The position numbers and the translations under genes were made by a program. The notes beneath the pieces were generated by a model that worked only from the letters and a program-made list of their open reading frames with translations, ran no database searches and had not been told where the DNA came from. A stretch of 64,000 nt of DNA from Martensiomyces pterosporus (taxonomy: Eukaryota > Kickxellomycota > Kickxellomycetes > Kickxellales > Kickxellaceae), in NCBI GenBank assembly GCA_025201845.1, contig MU603942.1, positions 164,924 to 228,923 on the forward strand, written 5' to 3'. The first letter of the stretch is position 1. Each line of letters starts with the position of its first letter. This document shows, one piece after another, positions 9,774-20,107 of this stretch.

Positions 9774-10211
9774 TCACTTCCACTTGGACATGAACAGCCC
9801 GCCCACCTTGTGGTACAGCTTGCTGACAGACGACTGCCTCCTGTGTCTTTTCCTCAGCGGGTAGTTTAGCGTTGCTGCATCATTTGGTGTGTAGAGAAGC
9901 GACGAGGTGTCTCTGTGGTTGATGCGCGGGATGGAGCCCATCTGCTCGCTGTCCTCTCCCTCGTCCTCACGGTAGCCTTCATATTCTCTGTCGCTGCACC
10001 CGGTGGTCGAGGAGTCGTTGGTGTTGCGACGTCTGTGGTAGCTGCGAAGATGTGGTGGCGGAGCAGCGGAGCTAGCTGCCAGCTTGTCGAGGGTATTGCC
10101 GATGGTGAGGGTTTCGTTGATGCGGTGCATGCTGGTGTTATAGGCGGTTGTTTGCTCGGGCTCGAAGATGTCGTTGAGCTCGTGGTACTTGCTTTTGGAT
10201 GTGTACAACAT
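9774..10211 (-). CDS. Hypothetical small hydrophilic protein
   Basis: I do not recognise this 145-residue protein. It starts MLYTSKSKYHELNDIFEPEQ, has a polar middle rich in Arg, Ser, Asn, Asp and Glu (GYREDEGEDSEQMGSI), and ends in a basic, helix-prone tail (KRHRRQSSVSKLYHKVGGLF). RRQSS matches a basophilic kinase site, and the tail could bind membrane or nucleic acid. No signal peptide or membrane span is present. The frame has an ATG start, and composition differs from the shadow frames around it. It remains possible that it is spurious, because no homologue is known to me. Confidence 0.5.
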   Translation of the reverse strand: MLYTSKSKYHELNDIFEPEQTTAYNTSMHRINETLTIGNTLDKLAASSAAPPPHLRSYHRRRNTNDSSTTGCSDREYEGYREDEGEDSEQMGSIPRINHRDTSSLLYTPNDAATLNYPLRKRHRRQSSVSKLYHKVGGLFMSKWK

Positions 10212-11744
10212 GTTTCTCTATGTGGGACGGCGGCACGTAGAAGGGCGAGATATAACGCTATTTTGGCGGCTGGTGTTGGGTAAAGAAAAGAAAATGTAAA
10301 AGATAAGGAGTTGCTGTGGTTGAATGCAGGTGAGAAGAAAGGGAACAATATCTATGGATGGCTGGTGCACATTTATTGCATTCCTGCTACGGCCGTTGCC
10401 AAAAGGCGTTCTTTTTGTATGCCAGCAGCAGACGCGTCCGTGTGAGAGAGGGCTAGGAAGCAGTAACACAGACGGCTATTGTGTGAATTGTGCGTCTACT
10501 TGCTTTTTCCTGTCTCCCTTCATTTCTCTTCAGCCTTGTCAAGCAAACGGGTTCCCTGGTTAATTCCATACGCTTTCTTCATCCGGGCTTATTTTTAGGG
10601 AGTGAGGCATGCCAAAGGGAGATATTTGGGCGACGCTGTTCTCATGGCTCCTGACCAGGCTTGTACGCGCATTGTTGGGCATGCCATTCGTGTTGCGAGA
10701 AGAGGGGGATCAGAGGGACGTGAGGGAGTTTTCAAGTCAGACACGGCCTTGCGGTATTTGAAGGGTAAATTTAGAGGCAAGCAGGCTCTATTTATTTTGT
10801 GGAAAGGGGCATGCAGCATACGCGTATTCAAGTCGCGCTCTAGCTATTTTGGATTTAAGCTGCAAAGAATATGCTCTTTGTGGCTTGGCCAGGCGAACAG
10901 GCCTATCCGCCGCTTTGTAGCATGCTTGGGAAAGAAGCTGCTGACTAGCTATTAACAGACGCGGCACAGAGCTTGGGTGTGTGCACATTTATACCCATGC
11001 ACTTCTCAACTCAACACATGTGATGAGGTGAGGCAGACGCGATGGAGAAAGCTGCGTTCCAAAGGAAGCTAGCTTGGAGTCGCGCTGATTTTAGGGTTCG
11101 CTTGTCCAACCTGGTGGCTTTTCTTTTTCTTCTCTTGGCTGAACATCCCTTTTCGCCAAAACCGCAGCCCAAACGGCGGTGTGCATGCATGTGTAAATAT
11201 AGCGTGCTCCAGCGTCAATTTATGGTGTGTCATATTAGGCACATGGTATTCATACAATTGTTAGTCACCAGGCGACATGCAGATTGACTGATGCATCATT
11301 CTTCCACGCTTTCTCCGAGCAATTTCCCACCTCAGCTTTTGCTATTATCCGAATAGATGATGGAACGTAGCTGGCCATAGCAATGCTACCGACGCCAGGT
11401 CCCAGCTCGGCTGATGTTCCGCAGGGGGCTGTGCGTCCCAATTCCGGCTTTATTCGCTGGCAGCGATGGCGGAGTATCCGGAGGCGCGGATGTGACGGCG
11501 CTCCTCATCTGTGGGGGGCGTCTAAATCGGGACTGGAGCCAGTTTTCACACCCATTGCCCAGGCATGCGCGCCAAGATACATGCCCAAATACGCCAAGTT
11601 CGCACGCACCCAGTGAACGCCAAAGCGGATATGGCAGTTGGCAGCTGCTGGATCGGCCATTCGATTTGCTATGCAGCCCGCTTGCCTCGCTGGGAATCCT
11701 GGCCGCAAGAACTCCGAACAGGTCTCTGTTCTGCCTGTGCACTG

Positions 11745-11779
11745 GCGCTTACGTATGTGTATTTGCGCTTACGTATGTG
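11745..11779. promoter_or_regulatory. Tandem direct repeat containing two TTACGTAT boxes
   Basis: GCGCTTACGTATGTG occurs at 11745-11759 and again at 11765-11779, exactly 20 bp apart. TTACGTA(A/T) resembles sites bound by fungal bZIP (Yap1/Pap1/CREB-like) factors. The pair lies about 120 bp before a TATA box leading to an MRP-type transporter, a class that bZIP stress regulators control in yeasts. Function is inferred. Confidence 0.45.
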
Positions 11780-11900
11780 CAAGACGAAGTCGCCCCCATC
11801 GGATAAAACCAGTGGTCACCGCAGCTGTACGGGGCGCTGTCTTCCTTGAGCTCTGATTTCTGCGCCCCCGTTCTTTGCTCACCCGTGTCATCCGCAAGGA

Positions 11901-11908
11901 TATAAATT
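11901..11908 (+). promoter_or_regulatory. TATA box upstream of the ABC transporter
   Basis: GGATATAAATTG precedes a CT-rich stretch typical of a transcription start. The ATG at 12448 is distant (about 540 nt), which would fit a long leader with the candidate intron 12053-12370. Confidence 0.5.
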
Positions 11909-12447
11909 GAGCTGGGTTTGCCCTTCCCCCCTTCCATCATCCCTTATCTACACATTAATTTTCCCAGGCGCTTTTTTCTTCTGGCTCTCCATTCCTACTA
12001 GCTTCTACTTGTGCTGGCTTCTGAGGATCGCTCTGCAAACACAAGAGCAAGGGTAGGTGTCGTTGTTCCTTCGCCTGGGTGGTTCTGCATTGCGCTCATG
12101 CTTCCATGCTGCGGCTGGACATGAACGCCCTCTGTTCCCAGCGGGGCTGTGGGGTTTCATTGGATGGCTGCTGGTGTGTGCTCTCTTGTCCAGAGCTCGC
12201 CCCTTAACCAATTGCGTAAACGCACCTTCCTGTCTACGCAAGCAGCGCCGGCTGGTGCTGTGGGCACTCAGACTGTGCCCCGCTGCTGGATAACAAAATT
12301 TTTTCCTTTTCTTTTCAGTGCCCGATTGCTAACCGCAAAACTGTCTGTTTCCTTGTTTCTGTTCTACTAGCTATCTGTTTTTGTTTCTTTCGACTCTTGA
12401 GCTCAGCAGCACCCTTAGGCTTCAACTAGACGCAGAAGAAAGCGTAC

Positions 12448-15400
12448 ATGAAGGAGTGCAACGGGATTCCGTGGGGTCAGCCGTGGGTTCGTGATGACTT
12501 TGATCCATGCTTCCGGCAATTGTTTATCGAGCACATCGTCCCAGGTGCCACAGCCACCGTATCAGCTGCCATTCTGGCCCTCTCTCTTCTGCGCTATGCT
12601 CGCCACCAACGCCGGACTCCTGGTAGCCGGGAAGGAGCGGCCGGCTACCTCCCGCTAATCGACGACCGGCGCACCGGCACTCATCAGGGGTATGGCGCTG
12701 CACCACTGCCCACCAGTGCGAAGGGCCGCAGGTTTGCCGATCAGGAGAACGACAGCGAAGACGAAGACACCTTTGAGAGCGGCAATAGGTACCCGCTGTC
12801 TGACACAACGGCGTCGTCGTCGACTGCCGCCTCGGTGATCAACGAGGCTGCAGACGGCAGCCACAGAGGCCTGCCACTGTCGATTCGCGACAGGGTCCTC
12901 ACAGGCTTGACGGTTGTCCAGCTCGTTCTGGTCTACGTCCTGTATGACCAAGGGAGCAAGGAGACGTCGGCATTGGAGGTAGCCTTGTGGTCGTGGGGCC
13001 TAGCTCTGTGCTCGTACCTGTTCTGCCGCCCGCACACCCGCGCTCCATCGCCGTCGCCCCATCTGCGCTTGGTGTACCTGGCCGGCTCTTGCATCGATTT
13101 TGTCAGAGCGCGGTCGGCTCTCCTCGCCTACTTCAGGAGCACCCAGGATGCCCCTCTACCTGTTGTGGAGGCCCTAATGGCCATTGGGTCTATCGTGCTT
13201 CTGGTGGCTAGTTTCACGCAGCAAAGAAGACGCCACGGCCTGCCTGCCAATGCCCCCGTCGGCGTCTCGGATGAGCACCCGGAGGCGCCCGAGAGAACGG
13301 CGTCGATTGCGCAGCTTCTGTTCTTTTCGTGGATGGACCCGATGATCTGGCTCGGCTACAGACGCCCCCTCGAGCCCAAGGACGTGTACCAGCTGATGCC
13401 CGAGGACTACTCCAAACGCGTGTGCGCTGAATGGCGGCGCGAGGAGCGTGCCTACATTCGCAGACACGGCGGTGATAAGAGGAGCCTGACGCGCCGCCTG
13501 TTCTGGTTCTTCCGGTACCGGCTAGCCCTCCAGTGCGCGTGGACGCTGGTGAATACTGTGTTCATCTTCACGGGGCCGTTCCTGCTCAAGCGCATTCTGG
13601 CCTACATGGAGGACCCCACGATGTATACCAGGGAGCAGGCGTTCTGGTGTGTTTCTGGGTTGCTGGTGGGAGGGACGATTGCGACGGTGTGCCAGAGCCA
13701 GGCGCTGTGGATTGGAAGAAAGATCGGGATTCAGATGAAGTCGATTATCATTGGCGAGGTGTATGCGAAGAGCCTGAGGCGCAGGGACGCTGCATCTGCA
13801 GGCGAGGCGTCCGAGGGCGATCAGCTGGATGGCACGGGGAAGGGGAGCGGGAGCAGTGAGGGAGAGGATGATATGACGTCAGTTGGCAAAATCACGAATC
13901 TGATGGCCGTTGACGCACACAAGATCTCCGAGGTCTCGGCGTACCTCCATTTCCTGTACCAGCTGCCTGCGGAAATCGTCATCACCATCATCATGCTCTA
14001 CCAGCTTTTGGGCATGGCCTCCATTGCCGGCCTCGGCGCCATCCTTCTGCTCGTCCCCATGCAGTGGTATCTGGTGTCCGTGTGGAGCGTGTACCAGAAC
14101 CAGCTGATGAAGATCAGCGACCGGCGCATGAGCCTGATGAACGAGATTCTGCAGGGCGTGCGCATCATCAAGTTCTTCGCATGGGAGCCCCAGTTTGAGG
14201 GCGAGATAGCGACAGTGAGGGGAAGCGAGCTCAGCGTGCTGCGCAAGCGCTATCTGCAGCTGACATACTCGATCATGGTGTTCTTCATGGCGCCGGTGTT
14301 TGTCACCCTGGCGACGTTCACCGTGCACACCAAGGTGATGGGCCAGCAGCTGACCGCATCGGTGGCGTTTACTGCCCTGGCGCTGTTCAAGACGCTGAGG
14401 GGGCCGATGGACCAGCTTCCAGACTTCTTCTCGTTCTGCCTCCAGTCCAAGGTGTCGGTTGATCGAGTGGCCAAGTTCCTGGACGAGGAGGAGACGCCAA
14501 AATACGCGCTCAAGGAGCAGTCGAGGAGAGTGCATAAGGAAGGCATGGGTGAGAGAAGCGCGAGCTATGCGCAGGTTGCAGGGGCCACAGACATTGGCTT
14601 CGCTGGTGCCTCGTTTAGCTGGAGGTCTGGGACATCTGTTGGCACTCAGGACAGCCAGACTGCTCAGGCCACTGCGCCAGACGCCCAGATGGCCATTCCA
14701 GCGATCGTCGAGCCGTCCTCGGAAACATTGACTGCTGTGAGCGACGACGTCGTGAGCAATCCGGGCAGCTCGTCGGCCGTGGATGTTGGCGAGGGCGGTG
14801 CTTCAGGGTTCGAGCTGCGCGACCTCACGATTAACTTCCCGGTCGGCAAGCTGAGCATCATCGCGGGTCCCACCGGATGCGGCAAGACCTCGCTGCTGAT
14901 GGCGCTCCTGGGCGAGATGCGCCTCACCGCCGGCAAGCTCTTGATTCCGGGCGCGGTCTACTCTGCCCATGCGGCGCTGTCGAGCGACGACCCCTTCGCC
15001 ACCCACGAGTCGGTGGCGTATGTCGCGCAGCAGGCGTGGCTCCTGAACGACACCATCCGTGGAAACATCACATTCGGCCTGCCCTTTGATGAGCAGAGAT
15101 ACAACGAGGTCGTGCGGATGTGCGCGCTGTCGAGGGACTTTGAGATACTGGAGGCCGGCGATATGACCGAGGTCGGCGAGCGCGGCGTGGCACTGTCCGG
15201 CGGCCAGAAGCAGCGCATATGCTTGGCGAGGGCGGTGTACTCGCCTGCACGCCATATTGTTATGGACGACTGCTTGTCGGCGGTCGACGCGCACACGGCC
15301 AAGCATCTGTACGAGAGCTGCCTGGTGGCGCCGTATATGGCTGACCGCACACGGATCTTGGTTACTCATGCGGTTGGGCTGACGATCAAGGGCGCAGCGA

Positions 15401-17730
15401 TGGTGGTGGTTATGCAGGACGGCAGGGTTGCTGCTGCTGGATCGCCCCTGGAGGTCTTGAGAAGCGGCAAGCTGAGCGAGGAGACGCTCAGAGAAGCCGA
15501 CGAGGAGCAGCAGAATGCCGCCACGAGGGCTGAGGCCAGCGGCAAAAAGGGCAAGCAGGCGGACGTGGGCGACGGCATCGATAAGCGCTTTGATGGCCAG
15601 GAGGGGAAGAAGGAAGATGCAGGGGCAGCCGACAAGGACAAGGACAAGGGCAAGCTGACCACCGAGGAGGGGTGGTCTCGCGGGCATGTGGAGTGGCGCG
15701 TGTATGCGTCGTACTTCAAAGCTAGCGGCGGACTATGGCTCTGGGCCGTCCTGACAGTGCTCTTCCTTGTTACGCAGGCAATGCAGGTGGCCCAGGACTG
15801 GTGGCTGCGCGAGTGGGCTGCTGCGTATAGCTCGCCGTCACTCACTCCGTCGTCGACAAAGGCCGCTGGGGGCAGTGCTCTAGCTGTATCGCCGGCTGGC
15901 CTGCAAAACGTCGCTGGGTTGAGTGCCCAGTCGTCGTTTATTGCTGGCGGCGTGGCTGGTGTCGGCCAAATGGCTCTAGATGTGTATGGCGGCAAGAAAG
16001 ACGTGGACCTGGCGTACTTCATCGGCGTTTACATCCTAATCGCCCTGGCCAGCATTGTCGGCATTCTTAGCCGCTCCCTGCTGCAGTTCTGGAGCTCGCT
16101 GAAGGCATCCAAGACTCTGCACGAGAGGCTCCTGCACACCGTGCTGCGCGCACCCGTGCGGTTCTTCGACACCACGCCTGTGGGCCGTCTGATCAACCGG
16201 TTCTCCAAGGACATGGAGACCATCGACCAGTCGCTCAGCTCCTCCCTCTCGATCTTCATCACCGAGGTCATTTCCTCGCTTGCCATCCTCGTCGTCATCG
16301 CGGTCATTACACCGGCGTTCACGTTTGGTGCTATCATTGTTGCTGGCATCTACTGGGTCATCGGCATGCTGTATTTGTCCGCTTCCCGGGAGATCAAGCG
16401 GTTTGAGAGCGTGACCAAGTCTCCGATTTACACGCAGTTTGGTGAGACGCTTAACGGAGTGTCGACAATCAGGGCGTACGGCCAGGAGAAGAGGTTCATG
16501 AAGACGAACTACGGGAAGATTGACGACAACATTAGGCCCTTCATCTACATGTGGGGCGCCAACCGCTGGCTCAGCATCCGAGTGGACTTGGCCGGCGCCC
16601 TTGTCTCTTTCATGGCCGGTCTCCTCGCGCTGACAGCGACGGGACGGATGGATGCCGGGCTGGCGGGACTGTCGCTGTCGTACGCGCTGAACTTCACGGA
16701 GCACATCCTGTGGGTCGTCCGGTTCTACTCGATCAACGAGATGAACCTCAACTCGGTTGAGCGGGTGGTGGAGTACTTGGATGTGGAGCCGGAGGCCCCC
16801 GTCTCGATACCCGACCGCGTGCCGCCAGCGCAGTGGCCCCACGAGGGCAGGATCAGCGTGGAGGATCTGGAGCTGAGGTATGCGGAGAACTTGCCGCCCG
16901 TCATCAGGGGCATTTCGTTTGAAGTCAACCCGCGGGAGAAGGTCGGGATTGTTGGGCGCACGGGAGCGGGCAAGTCGACGCTGACCCTGGCGATGTTTAG
17001 GTTTATGGAGGCCAGCAGCGGGCGGATTGTGGTGGATGGCGTGGACATCTCGCAGATTGGCGTGGGCGACCTGAGGTCGAGGCTGACGATCATCCCCCAG
17101 GACCCGGTCCTGTTCACTGGAACGATCAGGAGCAACCTGGATCCGTTCAACGAGCATGCGGACGACGAGCTGTGGCTGGCGCTGAGACGCGCGCACCTTC
17201 TTGGCGATGACGACTCTGCGCAGCAGCATGTGCCTCCGAGCCGCGCGAGCACAATCGGCGGCGACTCCCTCGAGCCAGCCGACGTGGCGGCAGGCAGTGA
17301 GAGCGGCGGAGTGGTGACGCTCAGCCGCACAATCACCGATCTGGAAATGGTGGTGACGGAGAACGGCTCCAACTTCTCGCAGGGCCAGCGCCAGCTCATT
17401 GCACTGGCGCGCGCACTGGTGAAGCGCACCAGGGTGATTATCCTGGACGAGGCCACAGCGTCGGTGGATTTCGATACCGACGCCAAGATCCAAACCACCA
17501 TTCGCAACGAGTTTACAGACTCGACGCTGCTGTGCATTGCACATCGGCTGAGGACCATTGTGGACTACGACAAGGTGCTGGTGCTGGATCATGGCGAGGT
17601 TGTCGAGTATGACACGCCGTACAACCTGCTGCTGAAGGAGGAGGGCCTGTTTAGGCACATGTGCCTGAAGTCGGGCGAGTTTGACTACTTGTTCGCGGCG
17701 GCCGAACGCAAGCACCAGAAGGAGCACTGA
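12448..17730 (+). CDS. ABC transporter, ABCC/MRP family, full length
   Basis: The 1760-residue protein is read from a single exon. An N-terminal TMD0-like region is followed by a first core (WMDPMIWLGYRRPLE linker, then membrane segments). Nucleotide-binding domain 1 has Walker A GPTGCGKTS near residue 806, signature LSGGQKQR near 917 and Walker B HIVMDDCLSAVD near 936. The second membrane domain and NBD2 follow: Walker A GRTGAGKST near 1503, signature FSQGQRQ near 1643, Walker B VIILDEATASVD near 1664. NBD1 has Asp where the catalytic Glu is expected (MDD), giving the asymmetric pair usual in the C family. Members such as yeast Ycf1, Bpt1, Ybt1 and Vmr1 export glutathione conjugates, bile acids or drugs into the vacuole. 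The particular substrate is unknown. A long charged linker (roughly residues 1020-1070) separates the halves. Confidence 0.95.
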   Translation: MKECNGIPWGQPWVRDDFDPCFRQLFIEHIVPGATATVSAAILALSLLRYARHQRRTPGSREGAAGYLPLIDDRRTGTHQGYGAAPLPTSAKGRRFADQENDSEDEDTFESGNRYPLSDTTASSSTAASVINEAADGSHRGLPLSIRDRVLTGLTVVQLVLVYVLYDQGSKETSALEVALWSWGLALCSYLFCRPHTRAPSPSPHLRLVYLAGSCIDFVRARSALLAYFRSTQDAPLPVVEALMAIGSIVLLVASFTQQRRRHGLPANAPVGVSDEHPEAPERTASIAQLLFFSWMDPMIWLGYRRPLEPKDVYQLMPEDYSKRVCAEWRREERAYIRRHGGDKRSLTRRLFWFFRYRLALQCAWTLVNTVFIFTGPFLLKRILAYMEDPTMYTREQAFWCVSGLLVGGTIATVCQSQALWIGRKIGIQMKSIIIGEVYAKSLRRRDAASAGEASEGDQLDGTGKGSGSSEGEDDMTSVGKITNLMAVDAHKISEVSAYLHFLYQLPAEIVITIIMLYQLLGMASIAGLGAILLLVPMQWYLVSVWSVYQNQLMKISDRRMSLMNEILQGVRIIKFFAWEPQFEGEIATVRGSELSVLRKRYLQLTYSIMVFFMAPVFVTLATFTVHTKVMGQQLTASVAFTALALFKTLRGPMDQLPDFFSFCLQSKVSVDRVAKFLDEEETPKYALKEQSRRVHKEGMGERSASYAQVAGATDIGFAGASFSWRSGTSVGTQDSQTAQATAPDAQMAIPAIVEPSSETLTAVSDDVVSNPGSSSAVDVGEGGASGFELRDLTINFPVGKLSIIAGPTGCGKTSLLMALLGEMRLTAGKLLIPGAVYSAHAALSSDDPFATHESVAYVAQQAWLLNDTIRGNITFGLPFDEQRYNEVVRMCALSRDFEILEAGDMTEVGERGVALSGGQKQRICLARAVYSPARHIVMDDCLSAVDAHTAKHLYESCLVAPYMADRTRILVTHAVGLTIKGAAMVVVMQDGRVAAAGSPLEVLRSGKLSEETLREADEEQQNAATRAEASGKKGKQADVGDGIDKRFDGQEGKKEDAGAADKDKDKGKLTTEEGWSRGHVEWRVYASYFKASGGLWLWAVLTVLFLVTQAMQVAQDWWLREWAAAYSSPSLTPSSTKAAGGSALAVSPAGLQNVAGLSAQSSFIAGGVAGVGQMALDVYGGKKDVDLAYFIGVYILIALASIVGILSRSLLQFWSSLKASKTLHERLLHTVLRAPVRFFDTTPVGRLINRFSKDMETIDQSLSSSLSIFITEVISSLAILVVIAVITPAFTFGAIIVAGIYWVIGMLYLSASREIKRFESVTKSPIYTQFGETLNGVSTIRAYGQEKRFMKTNYGKIDDNIRPFIYMWGANRWLSIRVDLAGALVSFMAGLLALTATGRMDAGLAGLSLSYALNFTEHILWVVRFYSINEMNLNSVERVVEYLDVEPEAPVSIPDRVPPAQWPHEGRISVEDLELRYAENLPPVIRGISFEVNPREKVGIVGRTGAGKSTLTLAMFRFMEASSGRIVVDGVDISQIGVGDLRSRLTIIPQDPVLFTGTIRSNLDPFNEHADDELWLALRRAHLLGDDDSAQQHVPPSRASTIGGDSLEPADVAAGSESGGVVTLSRTITDLEMVVTENGSNFSQGQRQLIALARALVKRTRVIILDEATASVDFDTDAKIQTTIRNEFTDSTLLCIAHRLRTIVDYDKVLVLDHGEVVEYDTPYNLLLKEEGLFRHMCLKSGEFDYLFAAAERKHQKEH

Positions 17731-17971
17731 TGTTAGGCGCTTTCCTGCCCTCTTTCCTTTGGATTCCTCGTTCTTTTTCCCTTTTAGTACAATGCCAGAC
17801 TCTTTCTACAAGCTCCCACAATGGCATGCGCCTCGCATGGCTGCTTGTGTACGGCCACAGCAGGCGGCGGCCAAGCGCGGTAGAATGTATCTGGGCACTT
17901 CCATTTAAAATACACCAATTAATTTCGGCTCCCTTGTTTTTTATTTAGGGAGATAATCGTGGGTTTCGATA

Positions 17972-18896
17972 ATGTCGCTGAGGCTGGTGGATTACCCAAG
18001 CGACAGTGAGGGCGAGGGCGAGGGAAGCAGTATCTCGACTGGATGCAGAAAAGCCAGCGGCAGTAGACCCGATTACTACGTCGAAAGCGAACAAGAGGAA
18101 GTGGAGAATAGTAAAGGTAAATGCCTCGCTGCAATTAGCTTCTGCGCGATTCTTCCCGTGTTTACTTCTCTCTGCGCTACAAAGAAGAGCCACTGCTTGC
18201 AGTTATATATATGAGATTGCCCCCCAAACCGCGACTATGCCTCAATTGTATGGTCAGCTCATTGGCTTGCTACAACTCGCGAGTGCGCTGTCACGTGTAG
18301 GCGGAGCCTCGCCACCCGACGCTGGCCATGTCAAGGGCGGGTGGTCTGGCCATGTGTACCTGGACATCAGTGCGCCGCCCGCGCAGCTGCAAAGGCTGGT
18401 TGCCAGGTGCATGGACCGCATCACAGCATGTGGCAAGTCCGCACAGCCTTTGAGGGCAATCGACAGCATGCACATAACGCTAACGCGGCCGTTCTACTTG
18501 CAGGAGCACCAGATCCCGCAGGTGGTCAGCGAGCTCCGGCGGGCAGTGCGCGATGTGAGGGCGCCGACCATTGCGTTTGGCGGCATTTCAACGTATGCGA
18601 ATGAGCGCCGCGACAGGGCGTTTCTTGCGCTCGATGTGGGCTTTGGCAGGGAGCAGGTGCAGCAGGTGCTGGGCTGCGTTGATGGCGTGATGGAGAGGTT
18701 CGGGAAGAGGCGGTTCTTCAGCGAGCCGCGGTTCCACGTCAGCATGGCGAGCTTTCCAAGCACCCAGGAGGGCGATGCCGATTTGGGGCTGGACGGCGCG
18801 CTGAGGGAGGACGTCTTGGGGCTGCCGGCTATCCGGATTAGCGCAGTGAGCTGCGTGTTCGGCGATAAGCGCTTTGTTATCGGGTTGCGCGACTGA
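17972..18896 (+). CDS. USB1: U6 snRNA phosphodiesterase USB1 (2H family), one intron
   Basis: Exon 1 starts MSLRLVDYPSDSEGEGEG, like the VxYxSSSexE start of USB1 proteins. Its likely donor is GTAAAT at 18117. The main exon carries GGWSGHVYLDIS, the first catalytic HIT (in SMHITLTRP), YANERRDRAFLALDV and the second catalytic HVS (in RFHVSMASF), the order expected of USB1, which trims the 3' oligo(U) of U6 RNA in the nucleus. Joining 17972-18116 to 18301-18896 (acceptor TAG at 18300) keeps frame and gives 246 residues. An earlier in-frame acceptor at 18189 would add about 37 residues, so the intron end is uncertain. The first exon and the 2H core are the secure parts. Confidence 0.82.
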
Positions 18897-20107
18897 CAGT
18901 GTTTGTTTGGCCGTGTGGGCTCCTTTGTGCGTCGCTCCGCTGCATGCTCTCCATGTGATAGCGGCTGTCTGCCCCAACCGGCGGGCCAGCGCAAAGGCGT
19001 AGACGATGTGCCTCGCTCGCCGGCACATCTGTCCTGCGAAAATAACCTCTTTCTATTTAGGCGAGAGATCCATCAATCTTTCAGTAAAAATAGACCGCCT
19101 ACGCCTGTGCTTTTTCGCTGCTTTCGACCCGGCGCGCTGACACTTGCGACTCCATGGGCGTTCGTTTTATATAGGAGTGCGGGCTGGATTTGGAAGCGGC
19201 CGAGGATCAGCGGAGATGAAGATTGCAACCAAGAACCTGACTTGTAAACAAAAAAAAAACGCAGGCGCACCCGCGCCCCCAACAGCACACACAGGCAGCA
19301 AAACAAACACCACAACAATGTGACAAGGAAGGCAGCAACAAGACACGCCCTCGCTCAAGGCAAAAAGGTGGCGTGCAATTTTCTGCTTCCATGCTGCTCC
19401 CCCGCCCTTGTTTGGAAGCACCGCCTGCGCTGCAGCCTTTGTGTGTGCGCAGCGCAAACAGCAGCAGGCAAAGCAAAAATCATATGGAGGGGATGTTGGC
19501 AGCCCGGTGCACGGACATCCCCGTGGGTGCGCTGTCTTTGTAGCGTGCCGCCCCTCTTGTTCTTGGCCGCTGCTGGGCCGGGTTAAGCTATGGTCTCGCA
19601 TGCCATGCCTCCAAGCAATGCGCGCTTTGCACTGCGCTGGTTTGCGCTGCGCTGCTCTGCCTTGCGGATGGGGTGGACGGGCGGCGGGTAGGGCTCGCAG
19701 AAACCAAAACAACAGCGCATTATTGGACGTGCCCAGCGCACCAAGGGAAGTTTGGGGGTGCTGTTGCGTGGTGTGCTGCGTGTGTGCGCAATTGTGCTGT
19801 TTATTTAGAGCGGGCGCATACATGCAAATGATATATGGCGAGTCGCTTGCATCACTCAGCCATCTGGCGCGGTATAAAAGCGGCTGATTCCCCGTCTACA
19901 TGTGGCCGTTGCATTTCTTCTCTTCTTCCCTTTTTCTTCTCCTTCAACACACACCATTACTTTTTGCTGAGCAAAGTAAACCTCTAATATACTCCATTTC
20001 TTCTTTCTCTTCATTCTAGCTGTTATTTACACACAAGCGTTCTTTAACGTACCACTATATATACATCCGCACCTCCCACCACGCTACTTAATAATCTCTA
20101 ATTAACC
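18897..20107. other. Intergenic region with the promoter of the Ala/Glu-rich gene
   Basis: No supported gene is seen. Open frames overlap on both strands without motifs. A poly(A) run lies at about 19250. A TATA box at 19873-19880 is followed by a long CT-rich leader up to the ATG at 20108. Confidence 0.55.
19873..19880 (+). promoter_or_regulatory. TATA box of the Ala/Glu-rich protein gene
   Basis: GCGGTATAAAAGCGG is followed about 40 nt later by a strong pyrimidine tract (TTCTTCTCTTCTTCCC), a common layout at start sites of highly expressed fungal genes. Confidence 0.75.

Larger units (their letters stand above)
10212..12447. other. Long stretch with no supported gene; ABC transporter promoter and leader at its right end
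   Basis: About 2.2 kb holds only short overlapping frames without motifs. Near the right end are a tandem TTACGTAT pair (11749-11776), a TATA box (11901-11908), a pyrimidine-rich leader and a possible 5' UTR intron: donor GTAGGT at 12053, branch-like TGCTAAC at 12327-12333, acceptor TAG at 12370. I see no transposon ends and no tRNA in this stretch. Confidence 0.5.

Noticed and set aside
19976..20019. Possible 5' UTR intron of the Ala/Glu-rich gene (GTAAAC...TTCTAG)
   Set aside because: At 44 nt it is much shorter than the proven introns here (100-296 nt); a CT-rich leader can produce such a match by chance.
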